64,000 nt of DNA from Girardinichthys multiradiatus (taxonomy: Eukaryota > Chordata > Actinopteri > Cyprinodontiformes > Goodeidae). Position 1 is the stretch's first letter, and every line of letters begins with the position of its first letter. The stretch lies in assembly GCF_021462225.1 (NCBI RefSeq), contig NC_061800.1, forward strand, positions 3,792,501 to 3,856,500, read 5' to 3'. Shown here piece by piece: positions 54,837 through 64,000 of the stretch. A program made the translations under genes and the position numbers. The notes below the pieces were generated by a model. It did no database searches and was not told the origin of the DNA. It saw only the letters and a list, made by a program, of their open reading frames with translations.

Positions 54837-57317
54837 TACGGTAGCTCAGACATAGCCTAACACAAAGTAATGCATGCTTATAAAGTACAAAGGAAATTAT
54901 CAAAAATGTTTTCAAATAAAAATTTGAAGAGTGTTAGGTGCATATGTAAAATATAAAAACCCTTTGAATGTAGGGGAAAATATGATGCTGCAGCACCCTT
55001 TTGCGGATGATGGGTACATCTCTGGACAAGTCGCCAGTGCATTACAAGACAAGACAGAGACACACAGGACAAACAACTATGCATTCACACACTCTGACCT
55101 AAGGGCAATTTAGAAAGGCCAATTAATCCAAAAGTCATGTTTCTGGACTGTTGGAAGGAAGTTCTCTCCAGTACAGTGCGAGGGAGGTCATACTATCTCC
55201 ATGCAGAAGACCCCAGGGCAGGATTTCAATCCTTTACTGCAAGACAATAGTGCAAACAACTGCACCAATGTGGACCCTACAAACAATTGAATGACTAAAA
55301 ACAACTAATGTTGCACATTATATCATATCTGAATTTCAAGATGAGGGTTCTATAGCTGCACGCTTATGCTTGTTGACCTGCTAGAAGGTGATCATCAGAC
55401 CCAGTCTCATTTCTTTTGCAGCCTCCAACAGGTTTTCTGACAGTCTGAACTGCTTGCTATATCCTCCTGAAGAAATCCATCCCCACAATATAATGTAGCC
55501 ACGCTAGCACATTGATTATATGGATAAGGGTGATATGCAGTGTTAGTTTTCCACTACAGATCGGGTTTTGTATGTATTGCAGCCATCTGACCTTAGCAAT
55601 GTCCTCCGCATGTTTGCTATGTCCCCTACATGGCTTTAGCATCTTGTAGCTTTTACTAAACAGCAGCTATGTTCTGGTGACTTTTCCACAAATCCCAATA
55701 AAATAAATTGAAGTTTGTGATTATAACATGACTTAATGATAAAATTAAGTAGACAAAGATTTTTTATCTCAGACGGACTTTGAACTTGCACTGAAATTAG
55801 AGTAATTGAGGAATAAAAGTCCAACGCAATAGGTCCACTTCTGGCAAATACCTGATTCATTGAAAGCAGGGGAAGAGTTTTATTTGGTAGAATAAAACAA
55901 GGAACAAAATAAAGATGAAAAAGGAAGCATTGAAAGTTGAACATTCAACACATGCTGAAAGATTTACTAGTATGTGTGTCATACCAACAAAGTCTTAACA
56001 ACATGCTTTCCTGCGTGTTCTCTTTTCACACATTAACAAACACACACATTCTAAGCTCAGGTCAAAAGCCTGGGCTCAGGGGAACAGTTGTATTAGATGC
56101 CAAACAAAACAAATGTAGATGTGGTTAATGGCTCTCTGATGAATTTCTCTTGTCCAGGATTCACACCTTCTTGTGTTGGTGCCAGATGGTTGCCAACTAC
56201 CGTCTCATTGGAATTGTTCCAATCAAAGGTGTCAACAAACTAATGTGTTCCACAGTAAACACTTGATGTCAGTGCCACACATCAACTTCGATGCCATCTA
56301 TGTGAACAAAAACATAATGAAACCTGTTATATTTTTAATGAGTGGGAAAGTTCACAAAGGTCTGTTTCCTTCTCCAGTGGTAACAATTAGATTTAATGCC
56401 AGAATATTTTCTTTTAATTAAACTTGGTTAATGAAACTCAAAACGTTGGTTTGTCTGTGTGTTGTACCTGACACACTGCCTTTCTAATAATGTTAATGTT
56501 AAGATGGTACACTCACCAGCTTAATAAGATAAGTATTAGATCTCCAGAAGGATATGTGATATAGATATAAAGTGGCATCAAAAATCTACACGCCCCTGTT
56601 AAACTATCATGTTCTTGTAATCTAAAAGTTAGAACTATTATAAATGCTTACATTTTTTTAAACACAAGTGGCCTTTATTTTTTATCATTTTCAAAAGTGA
56701 GCTGACAGAAGATGGGATGAAGAGGGGGGGAAGACATGCGTCCACAGCCCGGGACATGACAGCCTGGTTGAAGACTAAGGCCTCCATACATGAATCGCAC
56801 CCCTAACTCCTGGGCCACCACCGTTTTCTCTTTTATGTTGCGGAACCATTCCTGTTAAAAACAAAGACATCAATTAGGGGAATCAAAAATAAAAAACTAC
56901 AATAACTTAGTTACAATAATGTGCACAGGCCTAAACTTGGCTGAAACACCAACATTAATTAGGCCCAAGCAGAAAGACTGTGTTAGGAATAACCTTTATT
57001 AATATGCTCATAGCTGTTTTTCCCATTTATACTATAGTGAAATAAAATATAAGTTCTAATGTTTCCCTTTTGTTACAATAGGATAAGAATGCTCATAGAC
57101 ATACAGTACAAGGAGAAATGGCCAAAGGATTGTCATAAATGACCTGAAGCTGGGGCACTGGGGTTGATAGTGGAGCAGCCGGTATAACTGGTTTGATTAG
57201 AAAGCTACAGCACACTTAGATTAAGGATGGACACCCGCTACTACACAATCTAACAGATAGACACAACAATGGTGACACAGAGTCTACTGATAATCACTGA
57301 GGGAGTGCACATCCATT
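54837..57317. other. Unassigned sequence; possible Tc1-type end fragment near 56560
   Basis: No gene recognised. At about 56553-56660 the words AAAGTGGCATCAAAAATCTACACGCCCCTGTTAAA resemble, split across two phrases, a fish Tc1-like terminal repeat; there is no partner end or transposase nearby, so this is only a suggestion. Confidence 0.35.
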
Positions 57318-57478
57318 GCATTGGAGTGCCAGATATAAAAACTATATGTGACCTTCTATCGAGGCTCTTCGTCATCTCTAACAGACGGACGGTCCGAGAC
57401 GGGAGCCTCAGCGCTGATTTCTGTAATCATCCCTCTGCTTTAACTTAGATTAAAAAGAGCTAAAAGTTAGAAACAGGT
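57318..57478 (+). repeat. Partial second ERV-D LTR copy
   Basis: Matches 54579-54742 (TTGGAGTGCCAGATATAAAA, CCGAGACGGGAGCCTCAGCG, AAAGTTAGAAACAG). Same orientation. Only the promoter-proximal third is present; it is directly followed by the Rex1-like LINE. Confidence 0.83.
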
Positions 57479-58317
57479 TGCTCACAGTGGTGGATAAAAA
57501 TAGATTTTTTTGGACAAAAATCCTCTCCGGTATCAGATGCTGTACAGCTGGCAGTATTTTTGCTGATACTTCTTTACTTTTGGACATTTGTTGTGATGCA
57601 TCAGCATAGCAACAAGATATTTTTTTTTTTTTTGGTTTATTTTACAACCGGGAGCAGCTGATTAATAACTCAAATATTACTTCAACTACAACCCTGAATC
57701 CCAGATGAGTTCATTAATGTGAGATCATTAGGAAACAAGTTGGATGAACTCCAAGGACAAAAGACACAGAGTATCAGGAATGCAGTATTATGTGTTTCAC
57801 TGAGATCATATCCATGCAGGATCATGGTTTCTGGTGATTTTAACCATCACCGCAGCATCTCTGCCAGGCTTTGTGACCAAAAGAGCAGACAGAGATTTAA
57901 AGAGGAGTGGCAAATGCAAAGGAGATGGACTGGCAGTACTTGTGATGATGTCATCCAGGACATGTTACTGTAAAGTGTCATCTATGCAGTCCAGATATTG
58001 AACATTTCCATTCATATTATTTACCCAGAGAGTTCACCATTGTTATTTTGGCTACAGTTTAAGTTCCACCTTTAGCTGTTGCCGAAACTGCATGTGATGT
58101 CATCAACTTAGTTGTTGCTAAGCTACAGACACAAAACCCCATGATTTTAACCATGCTTCACTCTCTGCTACACTTCTAACATTTCAACAGTTTGTCAGCT
58201 GCTCTACCACAGAAAACAAAATGTTGGATTTGTTTTATGCACATGTCAAGGACTCAGACATCTCTAAAGCAAGATCTCCTCTAGGCAAATCAGATCACCA
58301 ATTTCTTGCATTGAAGA

Positions 58318-58577
58318 TGGTGGCAGGGGTTTGTCTTGTAACCGGTGGGTTGCCTGTTCAAGCCCCCGCTATGTCTGACACACCCGCCTTGCCTACTTAT
58401 GGTGGTCAGAGGGTTCAGTGGCACCTATGTATTGCAGCCTCACTTCTGTCAGCCTGGGGCACTGTAGCTCACCACTGTCAGTGTGGGAATGTGTGTATGA
58501 ATGGGTTGATGACTGAATGTAGTGTGAAGCACTTTGGGGTCTCTGCAAATTTAATAAAGAGGCCATTTACCAATGCC
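58318..58577 (+). repeat. tRNA-derived SINE, probably, inside the Rex1-like LINE
   Basis: The endonuclease reading of Rex1 is interrupted by about 260 bases. These include GGGTTGCCTGTTCAAGCCCC (polymerase III B-box-like, about 58347-58366) and end with AGTGTGAAGCACTTTGGGGTCTC, AATAAAGAGG and CCATTTACCAATGCC, which resemble the body and (CCATTTA)n tail of common fish SINEs. The A box is not clear. Confidence 0.6.
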
Positions 58578-59929
58578 ATTACTGAATTTGCAACAAGCTA
58601 TGTAATCTTCACTGTGTATAACATTATCCCCACCAGAACAGTAAGATGCTTCCCCAATAACAAAGCCTGGATCACTGGGGAGTGTCCTGAACTGAAGGAC
58701 ATGCTTAACAAGAAAAAAAGAGCCCTCAGAGACAGGGAAAAATTGAGGAGTAGAAGGATTCAAGCAGAAGGACGATCAGACCGATGGATGTTTGGTTAGA
58801 GCCAATGAACTAAACACATTGTTCAATAGGTTCAGTTCAGAAACAAGCATCCTCCTCTCCTGCTCACAGCCAGACATGCCACCCTCCTTTGACCTAAAGC
58901 TTTTCTGTCACACCTTAAATGTTTTATTTTCCACCTCAGCCATGGACCCTTCTGCTTCTACATGTGTTTTTCTCGAGATGTCCAGTGAAGAGACAGGTGG
59001 AAAGACTGAACTGGAATAAGGCTCCAGGTCCAGATGGTGTCAGCCCTGGAGTCCTGAAGGCCTGTGCAGAGTAGCTCTGTGGGATTCTGCAGCACCTCTT
59101 CAACCTTAGCCTGACCCAGAGGAAGGTTCCAGTGTTGTGGAAGACATCATGTCTTGTTCAGGTACCAAAGAAAACTCACCCATCAGTCCTCAATGAATAT
59201 AGACCTGTTGTCCTGACATACCACATCATGAAGGTCCTAGAGAGACTCCTGTTGCCCCACCTGAGTAAGCAACAAATAAACTATCAGGACCCCCTTCAGT
59301 ATGTTTATTGCTGTGGAGTTTGAGTTGAAGATGCCATCATACACCTATTTCAACAAACCTACTGTTATCTGTACAAAGTCAGTATCACTGAGGTTAATGT
59401 TCTTTGATTTCTCCAGTTCATTTAACACAATTCAACCTGATTTGCTTTATCAGAAACTCCAGATGACTCAAAATAAACCAGATAAATGTAGATTTTAAGA
59501 GAAACAAGTATAGGTCAAACACTATTTCCATTGTGGGAGAAGAAGTGGAGTTGGTGGAGGAGTATAAATACCTCGGCGTTCACCTGGACAACAGACTGGA
59601 GGGAATATGCAACTGTGAAGCCATCTACAAGAAGGGACAGAGCAGACTGTACTTCTTCTGGAAGCTTAGGACTTTTGCTGTTTGCAGCAAGATGCTACAT
59701 ATCTTCTATAAGTCGGTTGTGGAGAGTGTGATCTCTTCTGCCATCATCTGCTGGTGTAGCAGCATCAGAGCCAGGGACTTTAGAAAGCTCAACAAGCCAA
59801 TAAAGAAGGCACACTCTGTTCTGGGGATTCCTCTTGAACCTTTGGAGATCTTTGGGCAACAAAGGATTCTTAAAACGAAGAACATCTTCATGAGACTGTT
59901 GTTCAACAACAGTGTATTTACATATGCAG

Positions 59930-62900
59930 ATGGCGCCGCAGATGGTCGCCTCGGCGTGTTGGTGCGCATTGTTTTGTTTTGTTTTTTGCTTTAAAACGGT
60001 CTTCTGTGATGGTACCCGGAGCTCTCTCACCAGAGAAGAACTCATGAACATCAGGGCTACTACACCAGAGGAGTTATTTCCCAGTTTTCTGCCTACTGCT
60101 CTGGAATCTTTGGACATTCTGGTCAAAGGTGCGCTCACCTTTGCTCACGTGGTGAAACGCCGGAAGAAAGGGAAACGGACTGGGGTGCTGGTACGTCTTC
60201 GCCAGCGTGGACTACGAACACCGTTACCTGGAATATTTCTCTCTAACGTGCGCTCACTTCCCAACAAAATTAAGGAACTACAACTGCTGTTGGGGAAAAA
60301 CAGGACTTTTATTCATCGACAGTTTTGTGCTTCACGGAGACGTGGCCGTGTGGATTAATACCGGACTCTGCGCTGCAGCTGGCAGGATTCCAGCTCTACA
60401 GAGCGGACAGAGACACGGAACTCTCCGGCAAAGCGAAAGGTGGAGGAATCTGTTTCTACCTCAACAGTGGTTGGTGCAACGACGTGACAGTGATTCAGCA
60501 GCACTGTTCTCCAGACCTGGAATCCTTCATCATAAACTGTAAGCCTTTCTATTCCCCCCGTGAGTTCGCTTCGTTCATCCTGGTCAATGTTTACATCCTG
60601 CCGCAACCTAAAGTGCAGGTCACACAGCGCATGCTCGCCGACCAGATACTGAGTGTGGAGCGGACCAACCCGGACTCCTTAGTAATCGTCGTTGGTGACT
60701 TTAACAAAGGTAATCTCACCCACGAACTCCCCAAATATAGACAGTTTATTAAATGTCTGACCAGAGAGGACAACATTCTGGATCACTGTTACACCACCAT
60801 CAGAGACACTTATCTCGCCGTCCCACGTGCTGCACTGGGCCAATCCGACCACATCATGGTCCACCTGATTCCTGCATACAGGCAGAAACTAAAGCTCTGC
60901 AAACCTGTTGTGATGACGACAAGGAAGTGGAGCAGTGAGGCTGTGGAGAATCTCCAGGCGTGTTTAGGCTGTACAGACTGGGATGTGTTCAGGACTACTA
61001 CAAACAGTCTGGACGAGTACACAGAGGCTGTGACTTCCTACATCAGCTTCTATGAGGACAGCTGTGTACCATCATGCACCAGGGTGTGTTACAACAACGA
61101 CAAACCCTGGTTCACAGCCAAACTCAGAAGGTTAAGACTGGATAAGGAAGAGGCCTTCAGGAGTGGGGACAAAGATATATACAGAGAGACGAAGTACAAG
61201 TTTGGTAAGGCAGTGAAAGAGGCCAAACGACTGTACTCTGAGAAGCTCCAAAACCAGTTCTCAGCCAACGACTCTGCGTCTGTCTGTAAAGGGCTCAGGC
61301 AGATCACCAACGACAAGCCGAAAGCCCCCCACTCCATCAACGACCGACGCCTCGCCAACGACCTGAACGAGTTCTACTGCCGCTTTGAAAGACAAAAGGA
61401 CAGTCCTACAACCATCCCCCACGACACCCCCCAACAGCTGCAGCCACAATCCACCACCCCCACCTCCCCAACCACAAGAGGGGCCTTGACACCTCCAACC
61501 CCCACACTGAAGTTCCCCCCCACCAGCCCCCTACCCATGCTGGGGATGGCTCTTTCTATCCAGGAGAGGGACGTCAACAACCTCTTCAGAAGACAGAACC
61601 CCCGGAAAGCTGCTGGACCGGATTCTGTCTTGTCAGCCTGAAGCACTGCGCTGATCAGCTGTCTGCAGTCTTCACAGACATTTTTAACACCTCACTGGAG
61701 ACATGTGCCAGCCTGCTTCAAGTCCTCCACCATCGTCCCTGTTCCCAAGAAGCCAAGGACCACAGGGCTTAATGACTTCAGATCCGTCGCCCTGACCTCT
61801 CTGGTGATGAAGTCCTTTGAGCGCCTTTTGCGCCTCTTGGACCTCCTGCAGTTTGCCTACAGAGCCAACAGGTCTGTAGACGATGCAGTCAACATAGCCC
61901 TTCACTTCATCCTGTGGCACCTGGACTCCACAGGAACCTACGCCAGGATCCTGTTTGTGGCTTTCAGCTCTGCCTTCAACACCATTGTCCCTGCTCCAGA
62001 AGAAGCTCTCCCAGCTGAGTGTGCTCGACTCCACCTGCAGGTGGATCACTGACTTCCTGTCTGCCAGGAAGCAGCGCGTGAGGCTGGGGAAGCACGTCTC
62101 TGACTCCCTGACCATCAGCACCGGTTCCCCCCAAGGCTGTGTTCTCTCTCCTCTGCTCTTCTCCCTGTACACCAACAACTGCACCTCCAGTCACCAGTCT
62201 GTCAAGCTTCTGAAGTTTGCGGACGACACCACTCTGATCAGACTCATCTCTGATGGTGACGAGTCCGCGTACAGATGGGAGGTGGACCATCTGTTGGACT
62301 GGTGCAGCCAGAACAACCTTGAGCTCAACACTCTAAAGACAGTGGAGATGGTTGTGGACTTCAGGCAGAACCCAGCCCCACCTGCCCCCATCACCCTCTG
62401 TGACTCCACAATTGACACTGTGGAATCATTCCGCTTCCTGGGAACCATCATCTCCCAGGATCTCAAGTGGGAGCCAAACATCAGCTCCCTCATCAAGAAA
62501 GCCCAGCAGAGGATGTTCTTCCTGTGGCAGCTGAATAAATTTAACCTGCCAAAGACTATGATGGTGCACTTCTACACAGCCATCATTGAGTCCATCCTCA
62601 CCTCCTCCATCGCCATCTGGTATGCCGCTGCTACAGCCAAGGATAAGGGCAGGCTGCAGCGTGTCATTCAGTCTGCTGAGAAGGTGATTGGCTGCAGTCT
62701 ACTGTCCCTCCAGGAACTGAACACCTCTGTGACCCTGATGCGGGCAGGGAAGATTCTGGCTGATCCCTCACACCCTGGTCACAGACTCTTTGAAACTCTC
62801 CCCTCTGGCAGGAGGCTGCGGTCCATCCGGACCAAAACCTCATGCCACAAGAACAGTTTTTTCCCATCTGCCACCAGCCTTGTTAACAAAGTCCGGAAAC

Positions 62901-63217
62901 CACGCTGACACTCCTCCTTTCCTGTAACTTGCAACTCTATGCGTTACATCAACGCTCAGCTTGGACTCCTGCTTTACTTGCACTGCCATACTTGCACAAT
63001 GATCACCTGCACTGTTGTACCGCTCTGGCATCCTATACTGCTCTACATTTACTCTCACTCACTTAAAACTGTGCACATATATTTATATTATATTGTAGAT
63101 ATGTTTATACTGTTTAATTTGTATTGTATTGCACCGACTACGCCAAAACAAATTCCTTGTATGTCCAAAAACGTACTTGGCAATAAAGCTTTCCTGATTT
63201 TGATTCTGATTTTGTCA
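59930..63217 (+). mobile_element. L2-like LINE copy 2, nearly full length
   Basis: Starts at about 59930 (GATGGCGCCGCAGATGG) and ends in CAATAAAGCTTTCCTGATT and TGATTCTGATTTTG at 63217. Its flanks are the two halves of the Rex1-like element. It belongs to the same family as the fragment at 18146-18766 and is related to copy 1 at 29954-32740. It is the best preserved LINE in the window. Confidence 0.88.
60000..62908 (+). pseudogene. L2-like ORF2: endonuclease and RT, frameshifted but largely readable
   Basis: Frame 1 part (60325-61641): endonuclease with CFTETWPCG, GGGICFYLNSGW, VVGDFNKGN, ILDHCYTTI and GQSDHIMVH, then the linker (YCRFERQKD, then a P/T-rich run and NPRKAAGPD). The start of the gene (LSNVRSLPNK, near 60240) is in another frame. 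[17 protein letters not shown] (61785), [14 protein letters not shown], then frame 2 (61955-62908) with GSPQGCVLSPLLFSLYTNN and the catalytic FADDTTLI (about 62215), KTVEMVVDFR, FRFLGTIIS and LPSGRRLR. Breaks are near 60320, 61625-61700 and 61965. One residue of the RT 'FVDFSSAFN' motif is altered (VAFSSAFN), another sign of inactivity. Confidence 0.88.
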
Positions 63218-63390
63218 AATGCTTCTGCAGATCTGCTGTAAGACAGACCGCTACAAGAGATCCTTTCTGCCCACAGCCATCAGCATGTTTCTTTTTTTGA
63301 AGAAACCTACATAATATGAGCTACAAGAACATTTAATTTTCCTTTGGGATTAAAAAAAGTAATTTTGTATTGAATTAAAGTCCTCATGTG

Positions 63391-64000
63391 TTCACATCTG
63401 CCATCAGTTATAACAATTTTGATTAACCTTAAATTGTAATATTGAGTGAGACTAGGAGACTCTAGTGCAGGCAACCACCAATGAGACAGGGAAAAAATTC
63501 AACAAGTTTATCATTAGGAAGTGGGTCAGAAAACTGAGGAAGAGATGAGCGTGAGTTATGGACAGGGACGTGCACAGATAGACACGAGGTGTTGCTAGAG
63601 CACCTGCTCTTTTATCCTATGGACAAAAAGTGCCCTCCTGAAATCTTTTTTATTTTTTACAGTGTATAGTGAAGGGCCCAAGGTAAAATTTCTGAATTTA
63701 AAGGTTTTTAATACCAGTGCCCCACGTTTTGAAATTTTGATCGACAACCACCTCCCCTCCCCCCTCACCAGCACACATCCGTGTCCCGCCTCGTGTGTCT
63801 CTCAGCGGAGACGGCTGCGTGCAGAGCGGAGAGGTGGACGTGCACAGGTGCAGCTTACCTCTTCTCTCCTCTCCCCTCCTCCCCTCCGCCGTCAAATAGA
63901 GCCCTGCCCTGCAGACAGGCCGGCTAACCATCCAGGTAACAAACAAAACGAATATACTTGCTTCCTAAACTTTGGATAAAAAAAATTAAAACTTCAATTG
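63391..64000. other. Unassigned right end; possible left end of a DNA transposon
   Basis: No gene recognised. GGACAGGGACGTGCACAGA at about 63561-63579, followed by an AGAGCACCTGCTC stretch, looks like the start of an hAT-type element found in fish, but the other end would lie outside the window. A C/T-rich run is at 63860-63895. Confidence 0.35.

Larger units (their letters stand above)
57480..63390 (+). mobile_element. Rex1-like LINE, old, interrupted by a SINE and an L2 LINE
   Basis: Endonuclease remnants at 57719-57830 (NVRSLGNKLDELQ) and 58221-58310 (LDLFYAHVKDSD...LGKSDHQFL). RT remnants run from 58590 to 59925 (YRPVVLTYHIMKVLERLLL, EEYKYLGVHLDNR, then SIRARDFRKLNKPIKKAHSVLG). After the L2 insertion the 3' end continues at 63218 (ACAAGAGATCCTTTCTGCC, then TTTGGGATTAAAAAAAGTA...TTGTATTGAATTAA). 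These features match Rex1/Babar elements. Decay is heavy and there is no long intact frame. Confidence 0.8.

Noticed and set aside
58551..58763. Minus-strand frame near the SINE border
   Set aside because: Antisense of the Rex1-like linker; no support.

Overview
The window looks like a piece of a teleost fish genome, probably a spiny-rayed (percomorph-type) fish. The evidence is the mix of mobile elements: Tc1-like transposons with fish-type ends, L2 and Rex1 LINEs with (ATTCTG)-type and AATTGAATT-type tails, RTE/Rex3-type LINEs, gammaretrovirus-like endogenous retroviruses (ERVs), an hAT fragment, a SINE and a piece of a Polinton/adintovirus-like DNA element. I found no host protein-coding gene, rRNA, tRNA or CRISPR array. 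Almost all of the window is transposons nested inside transposons, and nearly every coding region is broken.

Layout. 1-5645: an L2 tail, unrecognised sequence and one well-preserved Tc1-like transposon (2061-3606) with a 320-codon transposase. 5650-25282: ERV-A on the minus strand, complete with two 532-bp LTRs, a 4-bp target duplication and a tRNA-Trp-type primer site. Its reverse transcriptase is split by ERV-B (11161-19686, plus strand), which has its own near-identical LTRs, a 5-bp duplication, a tRNA-Tyr-type primer site and an in-frame gag/pol stop in a read-through context. ERV-B carries a 5'-truncated L2 insertion. 25323-40296: ERV-C, plus strand. Its 5' LTR is interrupted by a Tc1-like element (25335-29932) and by an L2 LINE (29954-32740). 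The Tc1-like element itself contains an hAT element and a chunk with an ERV-A-type gag piece. ERV-C then shows a tRNA-His-type primer site, a leader invaded by two RTE LINE fragments, and a nearly open gag-pro.

40331-46700: tandem repeats and then a plus-strand block of four closely packed genes: a family B DNA polymerase with an N-terminal extension, an A32-type packaging ATPase, a small basic protein with a hydrophobic tail, and a fourth protein. I read it as a 3' part of a Polinton/Maverick or adintovirus-like element, eroded by a few stops and frameshifts. 47892-52066: an LTR element without pol on the minus strand, containing an unassigned DNA transposon (49467-51246) with long inverted repeats built from 20-bp units. 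52072-54836: ERV-D remains (integrase end, transmembrane Env, LTR). 57318-63390: an ERV-D LTR piece, then a Rex1-like LINE containing a SINE and a nearly full-length L2 LINE.

The elements do not work together as a pathway; what the region records is an order of insertions. LTR comparison by eye supports it: ERV-A LTRs differ at about a dozen sites in 532 bp, whereas the ERV-B LTRs inside it differ at about two sites plus a microsatellite.
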